Positions 15,916 through 24,815 of a DNA stretch of 64,000 nucleotides are shown here, piece by piece (the first letter of the stretch is position 1; the number at the start of each line of letters is the position of its first letter). Below the pieces are notes generated by a model, which had not been told where the DNA came from, searched no databases, and was given only the letters and a program-made list of their open reading frames with translations. The position numbers and the translations under genes are program-made. Location of the stretch: contig NZ_SZZH01000006.1 in assembly GCF_005298075.1 (NCBI RefSeq), positions 1-64,000 of the forward strand, read 5' to 3'. The stretch comes from Nakamurella flava (GTDB lineage: Bacteria; Actinomycetota; Actinomycetes; Mycobacteriales; Nakamurellaceae).

Positions 15916-16755
15916 ATGGGGGCGACGGACGACGCACGTTCGCGGTCGTCGCGCATCCTGGTGGCCACCGCGGAACGCGGCCGCGTCCTGCACAAGAGCG
16001 GCACCTTCGACAAGCTGATCGCCCTCGGCCTCGTCGCCTACGGCGTCCTGCACCTGTTGGTGGCCTGGATCATCGTCCGCATCGCCTGGTCGGGCCGGCA
16101 CGGCAACGTCACCGACGAGACGGCGCTCCACGAGATGGCCGCCACCCTCGGCGGAGAGGCCCTACTGTGGGCCACCGCCCTCGGCCTGATGGCGATGACC
16201 CTCTGGCAGATCTTCGAGACCATCTGGCGGCGCAACCCGTCCGAGAGTGCGCTCATGCGCCGTTTCGGCCGGTTCGGCAGCCTGATCAGCGCCGGCGTTT
16301 ATTTCGGCGTGGGGTTCAGCGCGGCCCGCGTCGCCCTGGCCGGTCGCCTCGTCCGTGAAGGCCGTGCTCCACTCGATCCCACCCCGGAGATCGCCCTGAT
16401 GACCACCCGCGTCCTCGCAGTGGGGATCGGCATCGGCATCGTCATCGCGGCGGGCCGGCAGTTCTACCAGATCGGCCGCACCCGGTTCGCCGGCGAGCTG
16501 CGCCCCGGCGTCCCCGCCTGGGTCCTGGTCGCCGGCCGGGTCGGGTACGTGGGCAAGGGCATCACGCTCGGCATCATCGGCGTGCTCATGATCATCGTCG
16601 GCGTCAACGGCCGCGTCGGTCCGCCGGGGTTCGAGGCCCTGGTCCGGCTGATGAATCTCACCCCCGCCGACGGCTCACTGCTCGTCATCAAGGCGGTCGG
16701 CCTGGTCCTGTTCGGCCTGTACTGCTTCCTCTGGGCCGCCTACCGCAGGAGATGA
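15916..16755 (+). CDS. DUF1206 membrane protein
   Basis: 279 residues with an ATG preceded by AAGAAGGG. There are three repeats of paired membrane helices, each pair starting with an R-x-G-(R/S)-x-x-x-G-type helix (LGLVAYGVLHLLVAWIIV, FGRFGSLISAGVYFGVGFSA, AGRVGYVGKGITLGIIGVLM), the arrangement of DUF1206. These are integral membrane proteins of unknown function. It converges on the FUSC gene, with 10 bases between stops. Confidence 0.85.
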   Translation: MGATDDARSRSSRILVATAERGRVLHKSGTFDKLIALGLVAYGVLHLLVAWIIVRIAWSGRHGNVTDETALHEMAATLGGEALLWATALGLMAMTLWQIFETIWRRNPSESALMRRFGRFGSLISAGVYFGVGFSAARVALAGRLVREGRAPLDPTPEIALMTTRVLAVGIGIGIVIAAGRQFYQIGRTRFAGELRPGVPAWVLVAGRVGYVGKGITLGIIGVLMIIVGVNGRVGPPGFEALVRLMNLTPADGSLLVIKAVGLVLFGLYCFLWAAYRRR

Positions 16756-16765
16756 CCGACGCCGA

Positions 16766-17902
16766 TCACCGGCTGCCGTCGAACGGAAGCCGCCGGGACA
16801 CCGGGTCGATGATCTCCTCCATGGACCGCATGTCCAACAGGGGCAACCCGGCGAAGGCGGCGAGCCGGTCCAGCACCCGGCGCATCGGATTGCGCAGCAG
16901 CACCGCCACCGGATCCGGCTGGGCCTGCCGGAAGGTCAACAGGGCGGCCCCGGCCCGTTCCGCCTCGGCCCGGCAGTCCGCGCCGGTCAGCGCGGCCGCG
17001 ATGGCCGCACCGAGCGGCTCGGTGACCGCACCGGCCTGCTCCCGGACGACCGGCCACCGCCGGTCGTAGACCTCGCGGCCGGCCAGATCGTCGACAGTGG
17101 TGGCCAGCGCGGTCAGCTGGTGCCCGACGGACCGGGCCAGGTCGGCCCGGGGCAGGAGCATCCGGACGGCCGCCCGGTGGCGCAGGTGGGTCGGGGCGAC
17201 GCGGCCGGTCCGGCCGGCCCGGCGCACGTCGTCGGCCAGCTGCTCGGCCCGGATGGACAGGTCGGCGGCGTCGGCAACGAGCCGACCGGAGCCGCCGGCG
17301 TCGGTGGTGGTCACGCGGGTCACCACCTCGGCCATCCCCGCAGCCAGTGCCGCCAGCTCCCCGGTGGCCGCCCGCACCGGGTTCGGCGGGACGAGCAGCA
17401 GCGCGACGACGACGGTGACAACGGCCCCGACCACCGTCTCCCACAGCCGGTCCCAGGCATAGGTGTGGGGGTCGGCGTCCGCCGCCGCGAACACCAGCAG
17501 GGCCGACAGCGCCACCTGCGCGTTGACCGTCGCGCCCGGGCCGCGGGAACCCCACCGGATGGATCCGAGACCGAGGCCCACCAGTAGAAGCAGGCCCAGT
17601 GTGAGCAAGGTGGGGGGCAGCACGTGCAGGGCGGCCAGCCCCAGGGTGACGCCCAGCAGCACACCGACGATGCGGGTGAGCGAGACGTCGAACGAGGCGA
17701 ACGGGTCGGTCCGCATGGTGAGCACCGGAACGATGACGGCGTAGATCGGGGACGGTGGTGAGCCGAGCCGCCGGCACAGCTCCCAGGCGATGAGCGCCGC
17801 CACCAGGGTCCGGCCGATGTCGGACGCGACCGCCGACCACGACCGGGGCCGCACCTGGTACGGACGGGACCCGGACGGCGCCGGGTCCGGACGGATGCTC
17901 AC
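16766..17902 (-). CDS. FUSC/aromatic-acid-exporter-like membrane protein
   Basis: 378 residues from a GTG at 17902. The N-terminal half has about six closely spaced hydrophobic helices (IGRTLVAALIAWELCRRL, IYAVIVPVLTMR, IVGVLLGVTLGLAALHVL, LLTLGLLLLVGLGLGSI, VALSALLVFAAA, VVGAVVTVVVALLLVPP), the FUSC_2 pattern. A long cytoplasmic helical domain follows. Relatives export aromatic acids or confer resistance; the substrate here is unknown. Divergent from the DUF2071 gene. Confidence 0.78.
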   Translation of the reverse strand: MSIRPDPAPSGSRPYQVRPRSWSAVASDIGRTLVAALIAWELCRRLGSPPSPIYAVIVPVLTMRTDPFASFDVSLTRIVGVLLGVTLGLAALHVLPPTLLTLGLLLLVGLGLGSIRWGSRGPGATVNAQVALSALLVFAAADADPHTYAWDRLWETVVGAVVTVVVALLLVPPNPVRAATGELAALAAGMAEVVTRVTTTDAGGSGRLVADAADLSIRAEQLADDVRRAGRTGRVAPTHLRHRAAVRMLLPRADLARSVGHQLTALATTVDDLAGREVYDRRWPVVREQAGAVTEPLGAAIAAALTGADCRAEAERAGAALLTFRQAQPDPVAVLLRNPMRRVLDRLAAFAGLPLLDMRSMEEIIDPVSRRLPFDGSR

Positions 17903-17980
17903 CGGCCCAGCATCGCCGATCACCCGGCGGAAGGTGGCCGCCCCGGCGTGATCACCACCGCCACGGGGCACCGAACGACC

Positions 17981-18781
17981 ATGATCTCCCGCGCCCCCCA
18001 GGGTGGCCAGACACCGGGCACTGCGTCCTGGGCGCCCCCGGAAGCCGTCACTCCGGAGCCGCCCCGCCGGCTACGGGGCCGTCTGCTGCGGCAGTACTGG
18101 GACGACGTGGCGATGGCCCACTGGCCCGTCGACCCGGAACAGGTCGCCCGGCTGCTCCCCGCCGGTTGCCGCCCCGACACCCTGGACGGCCGCACCTACG
18201 TCGGGCTGATCGGCTTCCGCATGGTGAAGCTGGGGTTCGGTCCCGGCCCCGGGCTGCCCTGGCTGGGCACGTTCCTGGAGACCAACGTCCGGCTCTACAC
18301 CGTCGACCGGCTCGGCCGGCGCGGCGTCTACTTCTGCTCTCTGGACGCCCAGCGGGCGTTGCCCGTGCTGGGTGCCCGGCTGGCCTTGCGGCTGCCCTAC
18401 GAATGGTCACGGATGTCCCTGGAGCGACACGGGGACGAACTGACCTACCGGTGCCGGCGGCTCCTCCCCCGGCCGGCGGCACAGGGGTCGATGACCGTCC
18501 GGGTCGGCGAGCCGATGACCGCACCGTCGGCCCTCGACCACTTCCTCACCGCTCGGTGGGGCCTGCACGTCCGCTGGTACGGCGGCCGCACTCTGTATCT
18601 GCCCAACCGGCACGAGCAGTGGCCGCTGGCCGCGGCGTCGCTGATCCGGCTGGACGACGATCCAATCGGCGGACTGCTCGGCCGAGCCGGATTCGCCGTC
18701 GGCGGCGAGCCGGTCAGCGTGGTCTACGCGCCGCGGGTGCGGGTCGAATTCGGCCCGGGGGACGTCGTCCCGACGGAGTGA
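17981..18781 (+). CDS. DUF2071 (YqjF-like) protein
   Basis: 266 residues from the ATG at 17981. Hallmarks of DUF2071 are the motif QYWDDVAMAHWPVDPEQVARLLP, TYVGLIGFRMVKLGFG and FLETNVRLYTVDRLGRRGVYFCSLDA, then SALDHFLTARWGLHVRWYGG. Structures of relatives are acetoacetate-decarboxylase-like barrels, but the function is unknown. It starts 78 bases from the divergent FUSC gene and could share its promoter region. Confidence 0.85.
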   Translation: MISRAPQGGQTPGTASWAPPEAVTPEPPRRLRGRLLRQYWDDVAMAHWPVDPEQVARLLPAGCRPDTLDGRTYVGLIGFRMVKLGFGPGPGLPWLGTFLETNVRLYTVDRLGRRGVYFCSLDAQRALPVLGARLALRLPYEWSRMSLERHGDELTYRCRRLLPRPAAQGSMTVRVGEPMTAPSALDHFLTARWGLHVRWYGGRTLYLPNRHEQWPLAAASLIRLDDDPIGGLLGRAGFAVGGEPVSVVYAPRVRVEFGPGDVVPTE

Positions 18782-18806
18782 CGTGAGCCCCGGCGGGTCC
18801 GCGCGG

Positions 18807-19715
18807 TCAGTGCGAGCGGCCGGCGTCCGGACCCCAGGCCGACAGCACGGCGGCCTCCACGATGGTGGCGACGGCGTACAGGACGATGGAGCTGACGACC
18901 GCGAGAACCACGATGGTCCAGACGCCGCCGTAGTTGCCCTGGCCCTTGTAGCCGGACAGCACACCGCCCATGCCGTCGAACCCGGCCAGCCACTCGGCCA
19001 GCATCGCGCCGACCACGGCGCCGGGGACGGAGATCCGCACCGAGGCGAAGAACTGCGGCAGTGCGGACGGGATCCGCACCTTGAGCAGCGCGGTCAGCTT
19101 GGATCCGCCGTTGACCCGGATGACGTCCAACGCCTGCGGTGAGGCGCCCCGCAGGCCGAGCACGATGTTCACCAGCGCCGGGAACAGCACCACGATGGCG
19201 GCGATGACCGCGATGGCCACCTTGCCCTGCCCGAACATCAGCAGCAGCACCGGCGCCATCGCGACCAGCGGCACGGACCGCAGCAGCATGGCGATCGGCA
19301 TGAAGGCGAACTCGAACGGCTGGAACAGCACGAAGCCGACGGCGATCGCCGAGGCGATGACCATGCCGGCGACGAAGCCGATGGCCGCGTCCAGCAGCGT
19401 GGTCCCGAGCGCCGAGAAGGCCGCCGATCGGGCCGCCTCGGCGGTGAGCGACGCCGGCCGCACCCCGGGCGGCGGGGTGGCGGAGAACAGGTAGTTCCAC
19501 ACGTCGAGCGGGGTCTTGCCCACGAACGGCGAGACGTCGAAGACCTTGAGCATCAGCGCCCAGAGAGCGGCCAGGACGATCAGGGCGACCACGACGGTGA
19601 CGACGGCGGTCAGGATCCGCCGGCCGATGCCCGAACCGCCGGACCGGGTCTCGAAAGCCGCGGCGGCGGCGGGCCCGGCGGCGGCGGTGACGGGTTCGGT
19701 GCGGGTGAGCGTCAT
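18807..19715 (-). CDS. NitT/TauT-type ABC importer permease (second)
   Basis: 302 residues with six membrane helices and the binding-protein-dependent permease motif ALDVIRVNGGSKLTALLKVRIPSA (EAA-loop equivalent). Last gene of a four-gene minus-strand operon; its ATG overlaps the previous permease stop by four bases. The family imports nitrate, taurine, pyrimidine precursors or other small N/S compounds. The divergence of the two permeases implies a heterodimeric channel. Confidence 0.9.
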   Translation of the reverse strand: MTLTRTEPVTAAAGPAAAAAFETRSGGSGIGRRILTAVVTVVVALIVLAALWALMLKVFDVSPFVGKTPLDVWNYLFSATPPPGVRPASLTAEAARSAAFSALGTTLLDAAIGFVAGMVIASAIAVGFVLFQPFEFAFMPIAMLLRSVPLVAMAPVLLLMFGQGKVAIAVIAAIVVLFPALVNIVLGLRGASPQALDVIRVNGGSKLTALLKVRIPSALPQFFASVRISVPGAVVGAMLAEWLAGFDGMGGVLSGYKGQGNYGGVWTIVVLAVVSSIVLYAVATIVEAAVLSAWGPDAGRSH

Positions 19716-20623
19716 CGCCGGCCTCCTTCGGTGCCGCCGGTGGTCCACGGGGTGACGAGCCGGGCGACCAGCCCGACGAGCAGGTACCCGGCGCCGGCGA
19801 TCAGACCGGAGATCAACGCGAGGTACCACAGCTGGGGGGCGTCCGACTGGGACTGCGCGGCGATCAGCGCGCGGCCCATCGTCGAATCCCCGCCGGAGCC
19901 GAGGTACTCGGCCAGGACCGCACCGAGGAACGCGGCCGGGGCAGCGATCTTGAGCGCGGCGAACAGGCTGGGCAGGGCGGCGATGAGCTGGACCTTGCGC
20001 AGCATCGTCCACTTCGAGCCGCCGTAGGCGCGGATGAGATCCAGCGACGTCCGCGGCGCGGCCCGCAGGCCGACCAGGCAGCCGACCACGGTGGTGAAGA
20101 AGACCGACATCGCGGCCAGCACCACCGAGGCGCCGCTGGGGTTGGCGCGACCGAAGGTGATGACCAGGATCGGCCCGATCGCCACCAGCGGGATGCAGTA
20201 GGTGACGATGGCGATCTGATTGACGATCTCGGCCAGGAACGGCAGCAGCAGGACCAGCACCGACAGGGCGATCGCGGCCAGGTTGCCCCACACATAGCCC
20301 AGGGCAGCGGATTTCACGGTCGCGCCGGCGTTGTTCAGGGTCGACGACCACTGCGCGCCGTCGAAGAACTTGGCGACAACCTCGACGGGACTGGGGATGG
20401 CCTGGCTGCTCTGGAACAGCGTGAAGGACGCGACCCACCAGACGACGATGATGGCGACCGTGCCGACCAGTCCACCCAGCCACGGCGGGGAGTCCTGCCA
20501 CCACCGCTGCCGCGGTGCGGTCGGGCCGGGAGCGGGGACGGGCCCGCCCGGGCCGGGGATCTGCTTGGCCGTCAACAGGTCGGCCTCGACGGTCGACCCG
20601 GACGACGTCTGACTGTCACTCAT
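19712..20623 (-). CDS. NitT/TauT-type ABC importer permease (first)
   Basis: 303 residues with a Pro-rich cytoplasmic N-terminus, then six helices (VGTVAIIVVWWVASFTLF, AAIALSVLVLLLPFLAEIV, and further) and the conserved coupling loop SLDLIRAYGGSKWTMLRKVQL that contacts the ATPase. It is seven bases downstream of the ATPase gene and overlaps the next permease, so translation is coupled. Confidence 0.9.
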   Translation of the reverse strand: MSDSQTSSGSTVEADLLTAKQIPGPGGPVPAPGPTAPRQRWWQDSPPWLGGLVGTVAIIVVWWVASFTLFQSSQAIPSPVEVVAKFFDGAQWSSTLNNAGATVKSAALGYVWGNLAAIALSVLVLLLPFLAEIVNQIAIVTYCIPLVAIGPILVITFGRANPSGASVVLAAMSVFFTTVVGCLVGLRAAPRTSLDLIRAYGGSKWTMLRKVQLIAALPSLFAALKIAAPAAFLGAVLAEYLGSGGDSTMGRALIAAQSQSDAPQLWYLALISGLIAGAGYLLVGLVARLVTPWTTGGTEGGRR

Positions 20624-20630
20624 CGCCGGT

Positions 20631-21506
20631 TCACCCGGCCTCGGCGCCGGGCTGACCGCCCCGGCCGAACAGGATCTCGGACAGCTGGTCGGCGTAGGCG
20701 TGGAACTCGGGGGTGCGCATCAGGTCCGGCGTCCGCGGCCGGGGCAGATCGATGGTGACGACCTCGGCGACCCGGCCGGGCCGGGGGCTCATCACCGCGA
20801 CCACGTCGGACAGGAACACGGCCTCCGAGATGCCGTGCGTGACCATCAAAGTCGTCGCCGGCTTCTCCGTCCAGATGCGGAGCAATTCGACATTCAGCCG
20901 CTGACGGGTCATGTCGTCGAGGGCGCCGAACGGCTCGTCGAGCAGCATGACCGTCGGCTGGACGACCAGGCAGCGGGCGATGGCCACCCGCTGCCGCATA
21001 CCGCCCGAGAGCTGAGCGGGCTTGGCGTTCTCGAAGCCCTTGAGCCCGACCAGCGAGATCAGGTCGTCGATCAGACCGGACTCCGGCTTGATCCCGGCGA
21101 CCTCCAGGGGCAACCGGATGTTGCTGGTCACCGTGCGCCAGGGCAGGAGCGCGGCCTCCTGGAAGGCGATGCCCAGCTCGTGGTTGCGCTGGATCTCGCC
21201 GGTCGACGAACCGTTGATCAGGGCCCGTCCCGACGTCGGCGTCTCCAGACCGGCGAGGATCCGCAGGATCGTGGACTTCCCGCAGCCCGACGGCCCCAGC
21301 AGGGACAGGAACGAGTTCCGCTTGGTGCCGAGACTGGTGTCGGCCAACGCCGTCACCGAACTGCGGCCCAGGCTGAACTCCTTGCTGAGCCCCTGGATGT
21401 CGATACCGGTGGCGGCCCACGGTTCGGCCGCCGGGTCGATGGTGCTGACGGCCGACCGACGATCGGCCGTCACCACCTCGGTCTGCTCGGTGCTGCTCAT
21501 CGACAT
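20631..21506 (-). CDS. NitT/TauT-type ABC importer ATPase
   Basis: 291 residues with Walker [11 protein letters not shown]-loop [13 protein letters not shown], signature [15 protein letters not shown], Walker [14 protein letters not shown] and H-loop VTHG. The LPWRT sequence after the Q-loop is typical of the SsuB/TauB/NrtD group. It lies between the substrate-binding protein gene (71 bases upstream) and the permeases. ATP hydrolysis drives uptake. Confidence 0.92.
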   Translation of the reverse strand: MSMSSTEQTEVVTADRRSAVSTIDPAAEPWAATGIDIQGLSKEFSLGRSSVTALADTSLGTKRNSFLSLLGPSGCGKSTILRILAGLETPTSGRALINGSSTGEIQRNHELGIAFQEAALLPWRTVTSNIRLPLEVAGIKPESGLIDDLISLVGLKGFENAKPAQLSGGMRQRVAIARCLVVQPTVMLLDEPFGALDDMTRQRLNVELLRIWTEKPATTLMVTHGISEAVFLSDVVAVMSPRPGRVAEVVTIDLPRPRTPDLMRTPEFHAYADQLSEILFGRGGQPGAEAG

Positions 21507-21577
21507 CTCCCTCGCCCCAGTGGGTCCCGGTGGCTTCGTGATGGGCGGTGGTGCGGGTGGGGCACGGTCGGCGCCGG

Positions 21578-22774
21578 TCAGGCCTTGATCAGGCTCGGGT
21601 CGGCCGCGTAGACCTCCTTGAGGAGGCTCATGTCGAACAGCTGGTCGGCGGTGACCGTGATCCCGATCTCGCCCAGCGCGGTGATGATCTGGGAGATCAG
21701 GGTGTCGGTCATCGTGAACAGACCGTTGGCCTTCGTGTCGGCCGAGACGACGAGCTCGTTCTGAGCGGTGGCCTGCTCGGTCTGCTCGTCGAGCTTGAGG
21801 CCGAGATCCTTGCCGTAGGTGTTGACCGCGAGGGCGGCGGCCCCGGCCGGATCGGCCACAGCATCGGTCCAGCCGCGGATCTCGGCGGTCAGGAAGGCCT
21901 TGAGCATGTCGCGCTGGGAGTCGATCGTCTCCTGCGCCACGGTGAACGTCTCCGCGGTCAGCGGCAGACCGTTGTCGGCGAACGAGAGCGTGACCGGCGT
22001 GAAGCCCTGCGCCTTGACCAGGAACGGCTCGTTGGTCAGGTACGCCATGAAGCCGTCGACCTTCTTCTCGGTCAGCGGCGTCGGCTCGTACTGGACCACG
22101 ACCTGCGTCAGGGAGGACGGGTCGATGTTGTTGGCCTTGAGGAACCCGGCGAAGATCGCCTGGTTGGTGCCGGCCTGGATGCCGAGGGTCTTGCCGACCA
22201 GGTCCTGCGGGGTGCGGATCGGCTTGCCCTCCTCCAGCGAGAGGATGCAGAACGGGTTCTTCTGGAAGGTGCTGCCGATGATCTTCAGCGGCGCGCCCTG
22301 CTCGGTGACCAGGCGGGCGGTGGCGTCCGGCGCGGACAGACCGATCGTCACGGTGCCGGCCGCGACGAGCGCGTCCGCGCTCTCGACCGGCCCGGTGACC
22401 AGGTCGACCTTCCCGAAGCCCGCGTCGGTGTAGTAGCCCTTGCTGTCGGCGAAGAACTCGCCACCGAACTCGATGTTCTTGATCCAGGACAGCTGCAGCG
22501 AGATGTCGCCGTAGGTCCCGGGGGCGACGGACGCCGCACCGGACGAGGCGCTGGCCGAACCACCGGACGCGGCCGCGCTGGTCGCCGAGGACGTGCTGGC
22601 CGACCCCGAACCGGAACCGCAGGCGGCCAGCGCACCGGCACCGGCGACACCGAGGGCGCCCAGGCCCGCGATCCGCAGGAACGACCGGCGGCTGGAGGTC
22701 GACGCGGCGACCCGCGCGGCGGGGTCGGTCAGGGCCGGCGGCAGCTGCGGGCTACGGGGATCGTTCGAGGTCAT
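21578..22774 (-). CDS. Substrate-binding lipoprotein, NMT1/THI5-like, of the ABC importer
   Basis: 398 residues. A twin-arginine lipoprotein signal ([20 protein letters not shown], then L-A-A-C) is followed by a Ser/Ala-rich linker and an NMT1/THI5-like fold ([59 protein letters not shown]). The ATG at 22774 is chosen over a longer upstream frame because the Tat motif then lies at a normal distance. The NMT1/THI5 class binds pyrimidine-like and other small nitrogen heterocycles; proximity to urease genes favours a nitrogen source, which is inference. Confidence 0.88.
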   Translation of the reverse strand: MTSNDPRSPQLPPALTDPAARVAASTSSRRSFLRIAGLGALGVAGAGALAACGSGSGSASTSSATSAAASGGSASASSGAASVAPGTYGDISLQLSWIKNIEFGGEFFADSKGYYTDAGFGKVDLVTGPVESADALVAAGTVTIGLSAPDATARLVTEQGAPLKIIGSTFQKNPFCILSLEEGKPIRTPQDLVGKTLGIQAGTNQAIFAGFLKANNIDPSSLTQVVVQYEPTPLTEKKVDGFMAYLTNEPFLVKAQGFTPVTLSFADNGLPLTAETFTVAQETIDSQRDMLKAFLTAEIRGWTDAVADPAGAAALAVNTYGKDLGLKLDEQTEQATAQNELVVSADTKANGLFTMTDTLISQIITALGEIGITVTADQLFDMSLLKEVYAADPSLIKA

Positions 22775-22932
22775 CGGGTCCTGCTTTCGCGTCGAGTCGG
22801 GCGGCGCCGTGAACAGCACCGGGAGGCAGCGCGCGAACGCTGCACTCGGACACGTGGACGCCACGTCGGTCCGCAGACCGACCCGCCGGACGTGCCGTTG
22901 CGCCGAATGTAGGAACGCGGATGACGCGGGGG

Positions 22933-22959
22933 ATGACCGCTGTGTTTCCGGCTCGTTGC
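22933..22959 (-). promoter_or_regulatory. GlnR-like box upstream of the ABC importer operon
   Basis: On the minus strand the sequence reads GCAAC-6 nt-GAAAC-6 nt-GTCAT. The actinobacterial GlnR pattern is gTnAc-n6-GaAAc-n6-gTnAc. One half is a perfect GAAAC, the two gTnAc-type halves have one mismatch each, and both spacings are exactly six. It lies about 160 bases before the substrate-binding protein start, suggesting nitrogen-dependent control. Motif matching by eye only. Confidence 0.4.
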
Positions 22960-23063
22960 CGACCGGCCGGACGAGCCACCCGTCGACCCGCCGTGGCGCG
23001 CAGTGATCGCCTGCTCACGAGAACTCGCACGGCACAGCCGGATTCCGGCGGGAGATGGAGCGA

Positions 23064-23720
23064 TCAGCCGCCGTCGGCCATCGACTGCGCCCACCGTCGC
23101 GCCACCGGAGCCAGCGGGGAGGTGTGGGTGGTGGCGTCCAGCGACCGGGCGAGGGCACCCGCGGCGTGGAGGTCGAAGCGCTGTCCGGCGACGAGCTCCG
23201 GTGTCGGCGGTGGGCGCCAGCCGAGCGCGCTGACCGTGTCGACCACCCGATGCGGCCCGAGCAGACCGGGGTGCGAGCGCTCCGCGGGATCGTTCAGGTC
23301 CAGTCGCTCCACCAGCAGCGGTGCACCGCCCTGGCGAACCGTGGTGCGCACGTCGACCGCGCCGCCCCGCTCACCGACCCGGCCCAGCACGACGGTCTCC
23401 CGGAGCACGGCGCTCCCGGTCGAAGCGAGGTCCACCGTGGTGACCCGGTCGACGTTGGCGCCGTCGCTGACGACGAACGGTTCCCCGAGCCAGGTCAACC
23501 GTCCCCCGTCGGCCACGCTGATCCGGGCCGACCACCGCGACGGCGTCCCGAAGGCGTTGTAGGCGACGGTGCCGGCGGTCTCGACGATCTCCAGCCACGC
23601 CCCCGCCCCGACGTGCACGTCGATGACGATGTCGTCGTCGGCGACCAGCACGGCGCTGGTCGCGACCAGTGCGACCACCGCGCCGCGGTCGGTGCTGCGC
23701 ACCCGGCGGACGGCCAACAC
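23064..23720 (-). CDS. ureD: Urease accessory protein UreD (5' end uncertain)
   Basis: UreD (UreH) scaffolds nickel delivery to urease together with UreF and UreG. Similarity is seen in GAGAWLEIVETAGTVAYNA, RETVVLGRVGERGGAVDVRT and ERLDLNDPAER. From the GTG at 23720 the protein is 218 residues, shorter than usual. The frame stays open upstream and encodes UreD-like residues (IGIEAAPGRARLDLRSG), but it holds no ATG, GTG or TTG. A CTG at 23792, overlapping the ureG stop, would give about 242 residues. Either a rare start or a sequence change is involved. It is coupled to ureG. Confidence 0.82.
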   Translation of the reverse strand: MLAVRRVRSTDRGAVVALVATSAVLVADDDIVIDVHVGAGAWLEIVETAGTVAYNAFGTPSRWSARISVADGGRLTWLGEPFVVSDGANVDRVTTVDLASTGSAVLRETVVLGRVGERGGAVDVRTTVRQGGAPLLVERLDLNDPAERSHPGLLGPHRVVDTVSALGWRPPPTPELVAGQRFDLHAAGALARSLDATTHTSPLAPVARRWAQSMADGG

Positions 23721-23788
23721 CCCCGACCGGAGATCGAGGCGGGCCCGGCCGGGCGCCGCCTCGATGCCGATCCGGGTGAGCGACCGGT

Positions 23789-24589
23789 TCAGCGCTGCGA
23801 CCCGGCGCCGGTGACGGGCGCGTGGTCGTGCTCGTGGTCGTCCGGGCCGTGACTGTGCACGTAGCCGCCGTCCTCGTCGGCGTGACTTCGCTGATGTTCC
23901 CCGCCTTCGGCGTGGAAGTGCGGGGCCATCGGTCCGGGGTCGACGGCGACGTGGTCGCCGGAGCGGAACGAGGCGAGCACACCCCGCAGCCAGGTCTTGA
24001 GTACCTCGATGGAGTCGCGGTCGGTGCGGGACAGGCCGAGCACCGGGCGGCCGTCGCGGGCGGCCTGCGCGTCGGCCACCATCTGCGGCACGTCGACCCC
24101 GACGTACGGGCCGAGGTCGGTCTTGTTGACGACCAGCAGGTCGGCCCGGCCGATCCCGGGTCCCCCCTTGCGGGCGACGTCCCCACCACCGGCGACGTCG
24201 AGGACGAAGATCTGCGCGTCGACCAGGGCCGGGGAGAACGTCGCGGTCAGGTTGTCGCCTCCGGACTCGACGAGAACGACGTCCAGAGGCGCGAAGTCGG
24301 CCTCCAGGTCCTCGACGGCGAGCAGGTTGGCGGTGACGTCGTCGCGGATGGCGGTGTGCGGGCAGGCGCCGGTCTCGACGGCCCGGATGCGCTCGGGGTC
24401 GAGCACTCCGGCCGACCGCAGGAAGCGGGCGTCCTCGTCGGTGTAGATGTCGTTGGTGATGACGCCGAGGGCCAGCTCGTCGGCGAGCTCACGGCAGATC
24501 AGGGCGATGAGCGACGACTTGCCGGTGCCGACGGGGCCGGCGACACCCAGTCGCAGCGATCGGGTTCCGGCCGGGGCGAGATCGGTCAT
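23789..24589 (-). CDS. ureG: Urease accessory GTPase UreG with His-rich C-terminal tail
   Basis: 266 residues, longer than a standard UreG of about 205-225. P-loop [13 protein letters not shown] (about 15-27), Ni-site motif [11 protein letters not shown] (C-P-H), [16 protein letters not shown], and the guanine-specificity motif NKTDL. Residues about 221-266 are an appended tail with nine histidines and many acidic residues, ending before SQR. UreG uses GTP hydrolysis to transfer nickel to urease. His-rich tails in UreG are commonly N-terminal; here it is C-terminal, and no ureE gene is in the window, so the tail may store or deliver nickel (inference). Confidence 0.93.
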   Translation of the reverse strand: MTDLAPAGTRSLRLGVAGPVGTGKSSLIALICRELADELALGVITNDIYTDEDARFLRSAGVLDPERIRAVETGACPHTAIRDDVTANLLAVEDLEADFAPLDVVLVESGGDNLTATFSPALVDAQIFVLDVAGGGDVARKGGPGIGRADLLVVNKTDLGPYVGVDVPQMVADAQAARDGRPVLGLSRTDRDSIEVLKTWLRGVLASFRSGDHVAVDPGPMAPHFHAEGGEHQRSHADEDGGYVHSHGPDDHEHDHAPVTGAGSQR

Positions 24590-24815
24590 GGGCTGTGCCT
24601 TCCGCTCGGGGATCGACCGCCGGGCCTGACGGTCGAGTCGGCCGGGCGGGACGGGGCGACCCTATACGCGCCGGCGACGGTCCCGTGGCCACGCTTCGCT
24701 CACCCCCGGTCCGCCCTCCCCGCGGGTCGCGCAGGACCACCGCCACCGCATCATGGAATGCGGCGGCCCCGGCCGACCCGACGGGGATCCGCGACCACCG
24801 GAGGTAGTACGAGCT

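Noticed and set aside
22775-23063. Possible Cys-containing leader peptide or riboswitch before the ABC importer
   Set aside because: Short frames with Cys exist, but no ribosome site or known leader consensus was found, and no riboswitch core could be recognised by eye.
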